Positions 17,865 to 25,730 of a stretch of 56,334 bases of DNA are shown here, piece by piece. How positions within the stretch are numbered: position 1 is the stretch's first letter; each line of letters opens with the position of its first letter. The translations under genes were made by a program, and so were the position numbers. Origin of the DNA: Sphingomonas sp. GTDB taxonomy: Bacteria > Pseudomonadota > Alphaproteobacteria > Sphingomonadales > Sphingomonadaceae. Below the pieces are notes generated by a model that saw nothing but the letters and a program-made list of their open reading frames with translations, had not been told where the DNA came from and did not search any database. The DNA lies in NCBI RefSeq assembly GCF_023266535.1, contig NZ_JAHFPY010000004.1:1-56334 (forward strand). The letters are read 5' to 3'.

Positions 17865-19988
17865 ATGTTCAAAAAAATCCTGATCGCCAATCGCGGGGAA
17901 ATCGCCTGCCGAGTGATCCGCACCGCGAAGCGCATGGGGATCAAGACGGTCGCGGTCTATTCCGACGCCGACGCCCGCAGCCCCCATGTCCGCATGGCCG
18001 ACGAAAGCGTCCGGCTCGGCCCGGCGCCGGCGGCGGAAAGCTATTTGAAGGCCGAGCTGATCATCGACGCCTGCAAGGCGACCGGCGCCGAGGCGGTGCA
18101 CCCGGGCTATGGCTTCCTTTCCGAGCGGACCAGCTTCGCCAAGGCGCTCGACAAGGCCGGCATCGCCTTCATCGGCCCGCCGCCCAAGGCCATCGCCGCG
18201 ATGGGCGACAAGATCGAATCCAAGAAGCTGGCGTCCAAGGCCGGGGTCAATGTCGTCCCTGGCTATCTCGGCGATATCGCCACCACCGACGAGGCGGTCA
18301 AGATCGCGCATGGCATCGGCTTTCCGGTGATGATGAAGGCCAGTGCCGGCGGCGGCGGCAAGGGCATGCGCCTCGCTTACAACGAAAAGGACGTCCGCGA
18401 AGGCTTCGAGGCGACCAAGCGCGAGGGGCTCAGCAGCTTCGGCGACGACCGGGTGTTTATCGAGAAATTCATCGAGGACCCGCGCCACATCGAGATCCAG
18501 GTGCTCGGCGACAAGCATGGCAACATCCTCTATTTGAACGAGCGCGAATGCTCGATCCAGCGCCGCAACCAGAAGGTGATCGAGGAAGCGCCGTCGCCCT
18601 TCGTCACGCCCGAAATGCGCAAGGCGATGGGCGAGCAATGCGTCGCACTGGCCCGCGCCGTCGGCTACTACAGCGCCGGCACGGTCGAGCTGATCGTCAA
18701 CGGCGCCGACCCCAGCGGCAAGAGCTTCTACTTCCTGGAAATGAACACGCGGCTGCAGGTCGAGCATCCGGTGACCGAGGAAACCACCGGCATCGACCTG
18801 GTCGAGCAGATGATCCGCGTCGCCTATGGCGAGAAGCTCAAGCTCAAGCAGGAAGACGTGCCGCTCAATGGCTGGTCGATCGAGGCGCGAGTCTATGCCG
18901 AGGATCCGTATCGCGGCTTCCTGCCGAGCACGGGGCGTCTGACGATCTATCGTCCACCGGCGCAGTTCGGCTCCGTTCTATTGGATCGCGCAGAGACGCA
19001 GAGACGCAGAGGGGTCGAGACTGACTCCAACGTCTCTGCGCACTCCGCGTCTCTGCGCGAACAAAATATTCCCCGCTCGCGCGGGGGCGGTGAGCCACGA
19101 ATAAGAGTGGATGACGGCGTCGCCGAGGGCGGTGAGATTTCGATGTTCTACGACCCGATGATCGCCAAGCTGATCAGCTGGGCGCCGACGCGCGAGGCGG
19201 CGATCGACGAGGCCGTGGCGGCGCTCGACGCGTTCCAGCTCGACGGCATCTCGGACAATGTCGATTTCCTCTCCGCGCTGCTGCAGCATCCACGCTTCCG
19301 CGCAGGCAACCTCACCACCGGCTTCATCGCCGAGGAATATCCCGAGGGCTTCCACGGCGCGCCGGCCGACGAGCAATTGCTGGCCGATTTGGCGGCGCTG
19401 GCCGCGATCGTCGAGCTGACCTACGAAACGCGCGCCGCGCTGATCGACGGTCAGCTCGGCCAGCCGCAATTTCCCGAGGCGGTACAGGTAGTGCGCATTG
19501 GCAAGCGCGACTTCACCGTTGCGATTGCGCCCTATGACGGCGGCAACCTCGCGATCGTCGACGGCGGCGAGGCGGTCGACGTGGTCGGCGACTGGGCGCC
19601 GGGGAACAGGCTGATGGTCGCGGACATGGACGGGCGCTCGCGCATCGTCCAGGTGGCGAAAAGGGGACGCAGCTGGCTGCTCACCACGCGCGGCGCGGCG
19701 CATCCGGTGCTGGTGATGCCGCGACATATCGCCGGGCTGGCCGGGCACATGATCGAGAAAGTGCCGCCCGACATGTCGCGCTTCCTGCTGGCGCCGATGC
19801 CGGGGCTGCTGACCCGGCTGGAGGTCGCCGCCGGCGACAAGGTCGAGGCCGGCCAGCCGCTCGCGGTGGTCGAGGCGATGAAGATGGAGAATATCCTCCG
19901 CGCCGAGAAGGGCGCGACGGTCAAGGCCACCGCGGCCAAGGCCGGCGACAGCCTGGCGGTCGATCAAATCATCGTGGAGTTTGAATAG
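17865..19988 (+). CDS. pccA: Propionyl-CoA carboxylase alpha chain (biotin carboxylase + biotin carrier) with in-frame repeat insert
   Basis: A 707-residue subunit. The biotin carboxylase domain (1-450) begins FKKILIANRGEIACRV and has the ATP loop KASAGGGGKGMR, EKFIEDPRHIEIQ and EMNTRLQVEHPVTE. The biotinyl domain ends the chain with VVEAMKMENIL, the lysine being biotinylated. Residues about 375-413 (RAETQRRRGVETDSN... to GGGEPRI) are translated palindromic repeat DNA at 18986-19103, placed in a loop that I recall as variable among homologues, just before RVDDGVAEGGEISM. The chain is about 25-40 residues longer than usual. The stop TAG (19986-19988) touches the GIY-YIG cassette, and a second copy of the last 12 codons lies beyond it. 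Confidence 0.95.
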   Translation: MFKKILIANRGEIACRVIRTAKRMGIKTVAVYSDADARSPHVRMADESVRLGPAPAAESYLKAELIIDACKATGAEAVHPGYGFLSERTSFAKALDKAGIAFIGPPPKAIAAMGDKIESKKLASKAGVNVVPGYLGDIATTDEAVKIAHGIGFPVMMKASAGGGGKGMRLAYNEKDVREGFEATKREGLSSFGDDRVFIEKFIEDPRHIEIQVLGDKHGNILYLNERECSIQRRNQKVIEEAPSPFVTPEMRKAMGEQCVALARAVGYYSAGTVELIVNGADPSGKSFYFLEMNTRLQVEHPVTEETTGIDLVEQMIRVAYGEKLKLKQEDVPLNGWSIEARVYAEDPYRGFLPSTGRLTIYRPPAQFGSVLLDRAETQRRRGVETDSNVSAHSASLREQNIPRSRGGGEPRIRVDDGVAEGGEISMFYDPMIAKLISWAPTREAAIDEAVAALDAFQLDGISDNVDFLSALLQHPRFRAGNLTTGFIAEEYPEGFHGAPADEQLLADLAALAAIVELTYETRAALIDGQLGQPQFPEAVQVVRIGKRDFTVAIAPYDGGNLAIVDGGEAVDVVGDWAPGNRLMVADMDGRSRIVQVAKRGRSWLLTTRGAAHPVLVMPRHIAGLAGHMIEKVPPDMSRFLLAPMPGLLTRLEVAAGDKVEAGQPLAVVEAMKMENILRAEKGATVKATAAKAGDSLAVDQIIVEFE
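18986..19060. repeat. 75-bp gene-less palindromic element in frame in pccA
   Basis: The ends TCGCGCAGAGACGC (18986-18999) and GCGTCTCTGCGCGA (19047-19060) are perfect inverted copies. The first 29 bases match the right end of the GxxExxY element (2912-2940, reverse complement) at 28 of 29 positions. Its 75 bases are exactly 25 codons. A second hairpin CCCCGC-TCGC-GCGGGG (19071-19086) follows, still within unusual sequence up to about 19103. Confidence 0.85.
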
Positions 19989-20369
19989 TTCCCCGGCGAA
20001 GGCCGGGGCCCAGGATCCGAAGGATTTGATGGAGGGTCAATGAAAGCCGGCTTCGTCTACATCATGGCGAACCGGAAGAATGGGACGATCTACACTGGCG
20101 TCACCAGTGACCTCATCGGTCGTGTCTATCAGCATCGTGAGGGATTGATTTCTGGATTTACGAAGCGGCATGGCTGCAGATTGCTGGTGTGGTTTGAAGT
20201 TCACGACGACCTCCAGGACGCCCGATTGCGTGAGTTGCAGATCAAGGAATGGAAGCGAGCCTGGAAAATTCGGCTGATCGAGGAGAGCAATCTCGAATGG
20301 GAAGATCTCTATCCGACATTGACATGATCCGGCTCTCGCCGGCCTGGGCCCCGGCCTTCGCCGGGGAAC
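19988..20369. mobile_element. 382-bp candidate element: GIY-YIG gene with perfect 27-bp terminal inverted repeats
   Basis: The sequence 19988-20014 is the exact reverse complement of 20343-20369. Each end is itself a hairpin (CCCCGGC-GAAG-GCCGGGG). The only gene inside is the GIY-YIG nuclease gene. The element lies between two copies of the pccA 3' end, abutting the stop codon of the upstream copy. GC is lower in the interior than around it. There is no transposase. Confidence 0.75.
20040..20327 (+). CDS. Small GIY-YIG endonuclease-domain protein
   Basis: A 95-residue protein that is a single GIY-YIG domain, as in UvrC's N-terminus and Slx1. Catalytic positions are visible: Tyr7 in GFVYIMA, Tyr18 in TIYTGVTSD, Arg28 and His32 in GRVYQHR, Glu65 in RLRELQIKEWKR, and Asn84 near the end (EESNLEW). 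A GGAGG site (20030-20034) precedes ATG 20040. The family is abundant and often multicopy in alphaproteobacteria, with no settled function. It fills the cassette between 27-bp inverted repeats, which suggests an element-encoded nuclease rather than a repair enzyme. Confidence 0.93.
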   Translation: MKAGFVYIMANRKNGTIYTGVTSDLIGRVYQHREGLISGFTKRHGCRLLVWFEVHDDLQDARLRELQIKEWKRAWKIRLIEESNLEWEDLYPTLT

Positions 20370-20406
20370 AAGTGGTGGCGGTCGATCAGGTTGTCGTGGA
20401 GTTTGA

Positions 20407-20880
20407 ATGAGCGCGTGGCTTGCCGCACTGATGATTATCGCGCCGGCTGACGCCGATCCCGTAACGAATTTGCTGAACTCACTGGCGGGCGAGTGGGCGA
20501 TCGTCGAGCATGGCGATGGGAAGGATGTGCAAGGTCTAGAACGCTGGTCCGTCGGCGTCGCCGGCCAGATTTACTTCGAACATTACGATGCCGGTTCCGG
20601 CAATGACCGTACGCTCGGCTCGGCAGCGATCTGGAAGGGCGATGGCGGCAAGTGGCGTGGCGTATGGTGCCAGGACGGCCAAGGCTGCATGAACCTGCAC
20701 GTTGCCGCAGATAACGGCGAGCTTGTGATCATTCCCGACCCGACAGCGCCGGCCGAGCTGCGCTCCATGCGTGAGCGCTTCGTGCTGAAGTCGCCAACCG
20801 ACATGGAGCAGGTTATCGAGACCTGTTCCGAAAAAGGCGTCTGCGTCAAAGTGCTGACTGTCACCGGCCGGCGAAGATAA
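20407..20880 (+). CDS. Exported protein of unknown function
   Basis: A 157-residue protein whose first 17 residues (SAWLAALMIIAPADA) look like a short signal peptide. The rest is a small beta-rich domain with GEWAIVEHGDG, AIWKGDGGKWRGVW and three cysteines (CQDGQGC and the C-terminal CSEKGVC pair), like the lipocalin-type DUF1579-style proteins, but I cannot assign it. ATG 20407 overlaps the TGA of the duplicated pccA tail (ATGA). So before the cassette arrived it was probably translationally coupled directly to pccA. Confidence 0.7.
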   Translation: MSAWLAALMIIAPADADPVTNLLNSLAGEWAIVEHGDGKDVQGLERWSVGVAGQIYFEHYDAGSGNDRTLGSAAIWKGDGGKWRGVWCQDGQGCMNLHVAADNGELVIIPDPTAPAELRSMRERFVLKSPTDMEQVIETCSEKGVCVKVLTVTGRRR

Positions 20881-22458
20881 TCACTGATTCCTCAACTCCA
20901 CCCTTCTCAGTTTCCCCGTAGCCGTCTTGGGCAAAGCCTCGACGAACTCGATTTCGCGCGGATATTTGTATGGCGCAATCGTTTCTTTGACGAAATTCTT
21001 GAGTTCGGAAATCAACGCCTCGCTGGGCGGCACATTGGCCCCCAGGACGATATAGGCCTTCACCTTCTGGCCGCGCTCGGGGCACGGCACGCCGATCACC
21101 GCGCATTCGGCGACGGCGGGGTGGCCGAGCAGCGCGTTCTCGACCTCCGGCGCGCCGATATTGTAGCCGCTGGAGACGATCATGTCGTCGCTCCGCGCCA
21201 GGTACCAGAAATAACCCTCCCGGTCCTTGCGGTAGGTATCGCCGGTGAGGTTCCAGCCGTTCTCGACGTAGCTCCTCTGCCGCGGGTCATCGAGGTAGCG
21301 GCAGCCGGTCGGCCCCTTGACCGCCAGCCGGCCCTCGCCCTCGTCCATCGGCCAGCCGGCTTCGTCGAGCACGGTCGCTTGATAGCCGGGCACCGCGCGG
21401 CCGGTGGAGCCGGGGCGGATCGCGTCGCCGCTCTCGGAAATGAAGATGTGCATCATCTCGGTCGAGCCGATGCCGTCGACGATGCTGATCCCGCTATGCG
21501 CCTTCCACGCCGCCCAGGTCGCGCTGGGGAGGTGTTCGCCGGCCGAAAGGCAGCCGCGCAGCGTCACCAGCGCCTCTTCCAGTCCGGGCTGCGACAGCAT
21601 CGCTTTGTAGGCGGTCGGCGCGGTGGCGAGATGGCTGACGCCATGCTTGGCCATCGCCTCCAGCATGGCCGGCGCCGAGGGCTGCTCGATCGTCGCGGTG
21701 GCAGCGCCGAAATAGAGCGGGAACAGCATGGTCGCGCCCAGCCCGAAGGTGAAGGCGATCGGCGCGCTGCACATGATGATGTCGCCCGGCGCCATCAGGA
21801 AATGCGCCATGGCGAAGGTCGCGCATGGCGCCATTATGTCGCGGTGATACTGGATGCAGCCCTTGGGGATGCCGGTGGTGCCGCTGGTGAACGCCACCAG
21901 GGCGGGATCGTCGCTGTGCGTGTCGACCGGCGGCAGCGGCTCCAGCCCAGCGCAGCGCGTCTCCAGCTCGCCCTGGCCATAGTCGCCGTCATATTTGACG
22001 AGATGCTTGATGAAGCGCGTCTGGCTCATCGCCCCGCGGAAGTCGCCGATGTAGCGGCTGTCGACGATCGCATGGCTGATCTCGGCGCTGTCGATTACCG
22101 TCGCGATCTCGCCGGGGCGGAGTAGCGGCATGGTCGTCACCGCCACCCCGCCGGCCTTCAACACGCCGAGCCAGGCGGCGAACAAGGTATAGCCGTTGGG
22201 TCCGCGCAGCAGCACGCGGTTGCCGGGGATCAGTCCCTGGGCCTCGACCAGCAGCCGGGCGATGCGGCCGGAGAAATCGTCCAGCTCGGCATAGGTCCAG
22301 CGGCCATGGTCGTTGACCACGGCGAGGTTGCCCGGCTTGCCGCGCTTCAACAGCTCGGCGGCGGCGTTCAATCGTTCGGGAAAGTCGAGCAGGAGGAATT
22401 CGGGCTGCTGGTCGGCGGGCGGCAGCCGGTCACGGACGAAGGAATCATACCCACTCAT
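20881..22458 (-). CDS. AMP-dependent aryl-CoA ligase, 2-aminobenzoate-CoA ligase-like
   Basis: A 525-residue ANL-superfamily enzyme that would activate an aromatic acid as its CoA thioester with ATP. The N-terminus (RDRLPPADQQPEF, FPERLNAAAELL) and PGNRVLLRGPNGY resemble 2-aminobenzoate-CoA and benzoate-CoA ligases. The P-loop is AFTSGTTGIPKG, the A5-type motif DGIGSTEMMHIF, and the C-terminal lysine is in KTATGKLRR. It is the last gene of a minus-strand set with beta-oxidation-like enzymes. A palindromic repeat separates it from the Rid gene. Substrate specificity is inferred from family likeness only. Confidence 0.85.
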   Translation of the reverse strand: MSGYDSFVRDRLPPADQQPEFLLLDFPERLNAAAELLKRGKPGNLAVVNDHGRWTYAELDDFSGRIARLLVEAQGLIPGNRVLLRGPNGYTLFAAWLGVLKAGGVAVTTMPLLRPGEIATVIDSAEISHAIVDSRYIGDFRGAMSQTRFIKHLVKYDGDYGQGELETRCAGLEPLPPVDTHSDDPALVAFTSGTTGIPKGCIQYHRDIMAPCATFAMAHFLMAPGDIIMCSAPIAFTFGLGATMLFPLYFGAATATIEQPSAPAMLEAMAKHGVSHLATAPTAYKAMLSQPGLEEALVTLRGCLSAGEHLPSATWAAWKAHSGISIVDGIGSTEMMHIFISESGDAIRPGSTGRAVPGYQATVLDEAGWPMDEGEGRLAVKGPTGCRYLDDPRQRSYVENGWNLTGDTYRKDREGYFWYLARSDDMIVSSGYNIGAPEVENALLGHPAVAECAVIGVPCPERGQKVKAYIVLGANVPPSEALISELKNFVKETIAPYKYPREIEFVEALPKTATGKLRRVELRNQ

Positions 22459-22459
22459 T

Positions 22460-22540
22460 CGTCATTCCCGCGCAAGCGGGAATCCCGCTTCTTTTATTGC
22501 GCCGGAAGGAAGCGGGGCCCCCGCTTTCGCGGGGGTGACG
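22460..22540. repeat. Palindromic repeat between the Rid and ligase genes
   Basis: The ends CGTCATTCCCGCG (from 22460) and CGCGGGGGTGACG (to 22540) are near-perfect inverted copies. Each has an internal hairpin: CCCGC-GCAA-GCGGG and CCCCCGC-TTTC-GCGGGGG. The centre pairs CCCGCTTC with GAAGCGGG-like bases. It fills most of the 95-base gap inside the aryl-CoA operon. Confidence 0.8.
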
Positions 22541-22553
22541 GGTTGGGGGAAAT

Positions 22554-22946
22554 TCACTCCGGCACCACGGCCGTCGCCTCAATCTCGACCTTGGCGGCGG
22601 GTTCGACCAGGCGCACCACCTCGACCAGCGCCATCGCCGGATAGTGCGGCCCCATGATTTCCTTCCAGGCCTCGCCGATCTCCTTCAAACTGGCGAGATA
22701 TTCGTCGATCGAGGTGACGTAGCAGGTTAGTTTGGCGATATTCGCCGGACCGGCGCCGTCGCAGGCGAGGATGGCGAGGATGTTGCGCAGCACCTGGGCG
22801 AACTGGCCGGCGAGCGTGTTGGAGACGAAATGCTCCTGCTCGTCCCAGCCGACCACTCCAGCGGTAACGATCACACGGCCGTGCGCGGCCATGGCGTTGG
22901 AATAGCCCTTGGGCCGTGGCCAACCGGGAGGAAGCAGGCTCTTCAT
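22554..22946 (-). CDS. Rid family (RidA/YjgF) protein
   Basis: A 130-residue trimer-forming Rid-fold protein. It begins [18 protein letters not shown] and has the VTAGVVGWD and CYVTSIDEY segments; the family hydrolyses reactive imines and enamines. The typical C-terminal arginine of classical RidA is not obvious, so this is probably another Rid subgroup. Its start overlaps the acyl-CoA dehydrogenase stop by 4 bases. In a ring-degradation operon for an amino-aromatic acid, an imine deaminase would make chemical sense. Confidence 0.88.
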   Translation of the reverse strand: MKSLLPPGWPRPKGYSNAMAAHGRVIVTAGVVGWDEQEHFVSNTLAGQFAQVLRNILAILACDGAGPANIAKLTCYVTSIDEYLASLKEIGEAWKEIMGPHYPAMALVEVVRLVEPAAKVEIEATAVVPE

Positions 22947-24085
22947 CGCGAATAGCCCTTTACCACGTCGCGGCCGATGATCATCCGCTGCACTTCGCTG
23001 GCGCCTTCATAGATGCGCAGGGCGCGGATTTCGCGGTATAGCTCCTCGACCTTGGCGCCGACCGTGACACCCAGTCCGCCATGCATCTGCACCGCGGCGT
23101 CGATCACTTTCTGTGCTTCGTCGGTGGCGTGGAGCTTGGCCATCGCCGCGGCGAGGCGGTTGTCGGCGACTCCCTGATCCTGTTGCCAGGCGGCGCGGGC
23201 GATCAGCAAGGCCGAGGCGTCGATGCTCGTCGCCATCTGGGCCAGGCGATCCTGGGTCACAGCATTGTCGGCGAGCGTGCCGTCGCCAAGCTTGCGGCTC
23301 GTCGCGAACCTCAACGCCTCGTCGAGCGCGCGGCGGGCGAAGCCCAGCGCCGCCGCGCCGACCGTCACGCGGAACAGGTTCAAAGTCTGCATCGCGACCT
23401 TGAAGCCGTCGCCCTCGCTGCCCAGCAATTCACCGCGCACGCCGTCGAATTTGAGCCGGGCCAGCGGGTGCGGCGCGATCACCTCGATCCGCTCTGCGAC
23501 CGTGAGGCCTGGGTCGTCGCCGCGGACGATGAAGGCCGAAATGCCGCGCGCGCCGTCTTCGGCGCTGCCGGTCCGCGCGAACACCGTCAGCACATCGGCG
23601 ATGGTGCCGTTGCTGATGTAGCTTTTCTCGCCGGTCAGCACCCACCCGTCGCTATCGCGTGCCGCGCGCATGGCGATATTAGCCGCGTCGGACCCGGTCT
23701 CTGGCTCGGTCAGGGCATAGGCGGCGATTGCCTCCCCTCCGCCGACCTTGGGCAGCCACGCGCCCTTCTGCGCTGCGCTGCCGAACAGGCTGATCGCGCC
23801 CGATCCCAGGCCTTGCATGGCGAAGGCGAAATCAGCCAGGCCATGGACCCGCGCCAGCGTCGCCCGGGCGATCGCCAGGCTGCGGACGTCGGGCGCCTTG
23901 CCGTCCTGCGCCACGCACAGCTGTAGGAAACCGGCCTTGCCCAGTTCTCCTACCAGCGCCCGGCAGGCCTCGTCGGGATCGGCGGCATGTGCGTCATCGA
24001 TGGTATCATGAGACCATTGCTCGATCCGCTTCGCCAACTCGCGATGGCGCGGCTCAAAGAACGGCCAGTCGAGCCAGTCAGTCAC
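22943..24085 (-). CDS. Acyl-CoA dehydrogenase family protein
   Basis: A 380-residue FAD enzyme of the acyl-CoA dehydrogenase fold. Motifs include [13 protein letters not shown] (near 128-140), [11 protein letters not shown], and the C-terminal QMHGGLGVT and [14 protein letters not shown] segments. The family removes alpha,beta hydrogens from acyl-CoA; the catalytic glutamate of the late position appears as YEGASE. It overlaps both neighbours (8 and 4 bases), so it is part of one transcript with the hydratase and Rid genes. The true substrate is likely the ring-opened or dihydro product of the aryl-CoA. Confidence 0.9.
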   Translation of the reverse strand: MTDWLDWPFFEPRHRELAKRIEQWSHDTIDDAHAADPDEACRALVGELGKAGFLQLCVAQDGKAPDVRSLAIARATLARVHGLADFAFAMQGLGSGAISLFGSAAQKGAWLPKVGGGEAIAAYALTEPETGSDAANIAMRAARDSDGWVLTGEKSYISNGTIADVLTVFARTGSAEDGARGISAFIVRGDDPGLTVAERIEVIAPHPLARLKFDGVRGELLGSEGDGFKVAMQTLNLFRVTVGAAALGFARRALDEALRFATSRKLGDGTLADNAVTQDRLAQMATSIDASALLIARAAWQQDQGVADNRLAAAMAKLHATDEAQKVIDAAVQMHGGLGVTVGAKVEELYREIRALRIYEGASEVQRMIIGRDVVKGYSR

Positions 24086-24887
24086 CCTGGAACTCCGGCT
24101 TCTTCTTGGCCGCGAAGGCTTCGTAGGCGCGGCGGAAATCGTTGGTCTTCATGCACTCGGCCTGGGCTTCGGCCTCCATGTCGATCGCTGTCTCGATCGA
24201 CACATGCCATTCGGCGTCGAGCTGCTTCTTGGTCATATAATGGGCCTGGACCGGCCCGCCGGCGAGGCTGCGCGCCAGCGCCAGCGCCTCGGCCTGCACA
24301 TCGTCGACGATGCGGCTGAAGAAGCCCCACCGCTCGCCCTCCTCGGCGCTCATCGAGCGGCCGGTGAACAGCAGTTCGGCCGCACGGCCATGGCCGATGA
24401 TCCGCGGCAAGATGGCACAGGCGCCCATGTCGGCGCCGGAGAGGCCGACGCGGGTGAACAGGAAAGCGGTCTTGGCGCTCGGCGCGGCGAGGCGGAGGTC
24501 GCTAGCCATGGCGATGATCGCGCCCGCTCCCGCGCAAATCCCCTCGACCGCGGCGACGATCGGCTGCGGGCAATTGCGCATCGCCCGCACCAAATCGCCG
24601 GTCATGCGGGTGAAGTTGATCAGGCCGCTGTCATCCATCCGGGTTAGCGGGCCGATGATTTCGTGGACGTCGCCGCCCGAGCAGAAATTGCCGCCCGCGC
24701 CGGCGATGACCACGCATTTGACCGCCGGCGTATGCTCCAGCTCGAAGAACAGGTCGCGCAGCTCGGCATAGCTGTCGAAGGTCAGCGGGTTCTTCTTGTC
24801 CGGCCGGTTGAGCGTGATGGTCGCGACATCGCCGTCGAAGTCCCAAAGGAAATGGCTGGGCTCGAGGTTGTTGGGATCGATGCTCAT
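24078..24887 (-). CDS. Enoyl-CoA hydratase/isomerase family protein
   Basis: A 269-residue crotonase-fold enzyme. The CoA and oxyanion-hole regions are visible in [15 protein letters not shown] (near 64-78) and [20 protein letters not shown] (near 114-133). The segment [15 protein letters not shown] takes the place where classical hydratases carry the second glutamate, so the reaction may be hydration, hydrolysis or isomerisation. It overlaps the SDR gene upstream by 4 bases and the dehydrogenase downstream by 8. Confidence 0.88.
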   Translation of the reverse strand: MSIDPNNLEPSHFLWDFDGDVATITLNRPDKKNPLTFDSYAELRDLFFELEHTPAVKCVVIAGAGGNFCSGGDVHEIIGPLTRMDDSGLINFTRMTGDLVRAMRNCPQPIVAAVEGICAGAGAIIAMASDLRLAAPSAKTAFLFTRVGLSGADMGACAILPRIIGHGRAAELLFTGRSMSAEEGERWGFFSRIVDDVQAEALALARSLAGGPVQAHYMTKKQLDAEWHVSIETAIDMEAEAQAECMKTNDFRRAYEAFAAKKKPEFQGD

Positions 24888-25654
24888 GCGGTGGTGCCAC
24901 CATCGATGGTCAGCGCAGCGCCATTCACATCGCGGCTTTGCGGCAGGCAGATCGAAAGGATCATCGTCGCCACCCCATCGGGGTGGATCAGCTTGCCGTG
25001 TCGGTTCATCGCCGCCAGCGATTGGCGGGCTTCATCTTCGCTGCGCTTGGAGACTTTGGAAATGCGCGCGGCACTGTCATCGACCATCGGCGTGTCGACG
25101 AAAGCCGGGCAGATGGCGTTGACGGTCATGTTCGACGTGGCGAACTCGACCGCGAGGCTGCGCATCAGCCCGATCAGGCCATGCTTCGAGGCGGCGTACG
25201 GCGCTGCATAGGCGGCGCCCTTCAAGCCGGCGACCGAGGCAATGAACACCATCCGGCTGTCTTCCTGTGCCAGTAGGTCGGGAAGGCCGAGCTGGGCGCA
25301 ATCGAAGGCGGCGCTGAGATTGGTAGCGATGATCCGGTCCCAGGCTTCGCGCGAGGTCCGGCCGAACGGCGCGCTGTCGCCGATTCCGGCATTGACGATC
25401 AGGAAGCTGATCGGGCCGTTGGCGGCGCGAGCCTCGTCGAAGGCGCGGGCGATTGCGTCCCGGTCGGTGACGTCGCAGGCAATCGCCTTGCCGTCGACTA
25501 ATGCCGCCGTCCGTTCGAGCGGCTCCAGCCGGCGGCCGAGCAGCGAGATTTTGGCGCCGGCGGCATGAAGATGGGTTGCGGCCGCCGCACCGATGCCGGT
25601 GCCGCCGCCGGTGATCAGGGCGTGGCGCCCCTGAAGCCAATCATTCTCGGCCAT
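24884..25654 (-). CDS. SDR family NAD(P)-dependent oxidoreductase
   Basis: A 256-residue short-chain dehydrogenase, first gene of the minus-strand aryl-CoA operon. The cofactor motif is TGGGTGIG near residue 17, the NAG motif is NAGIGDS, and the active site is VASVAGL with PYAASKHG (Tyr and Lys four apart). The C-terminus [12 protein letters not shown] is typical. I chose ATG 25654 with GAGAGGAA upstream; the frame is open further but without similarity. Likely a 3-hydroxyacyl-CoA-type dehydrogenase in the pathway. It is divergent from the SBP56-like gene across 76 bases. Confidence 0.88.
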   Translation of the reverse strand: MAENDWLQGRHALITGGGTGIGAAAATHLHAAGAKISLLGRRLEPLERTAALVDGKAIACDVTDRDAIARAFDEARAANGPISFLIVNAGIGDSAPFGRTSREAWDRIIATNLSAAFDCAQLGLPDLLAQEDSRMVFIASVAGLKGAAYAAPYAASKHGLIGLMRSLAVEFATSNMTVNAICPAFVDTPMVDDSAARISKVSKRSEDEARQSLAAMNRHGKLIHPDGVATMILSICLPQSRDVNGAALTIDGGTTA

Positions 25655-25730
25655 TGCGTTCCTCTCTTTCCCTGCTTGGCCGAACAGCCGCGACGTGGCA
25701 AGGACACGGCGGGGCATAGGGGGAGCGATA

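Larger units (their letters stand above)
19954..20410 (+). repeat. Diverged direct repeat of the pccA 3' end flanking the GIY-YIG cassette
   Basis: The last codons of pccA (19953-19988, reading LAVDQIIVEFE-stop) recur at 20375-20410 (VAVDQVVVEFE-stop), 422 bases downstream. The two 36-base copies differ at about nine positions. All the amino-acid changes are conservative (L/V, I/V, I/V). The downstream copy ends in TGA that overlaps the ATG of the next gene, as pccA itself probably once did. Confidence 0.9.

Noticed and set aside
18961-19103. Frameshift or pseudogene in pccA
   Set aside because: The frame stays open through the insert and all carboxylase and biotinyl motifs follow in the same frame.
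19988-20369. Group I intron or intein explanation for the GIY-YIG gene
   Set aside because: The cassette lies after the pccA stop, the nuclease has its own start and ribosome site, and no intron core or intein splice motifs were seen.
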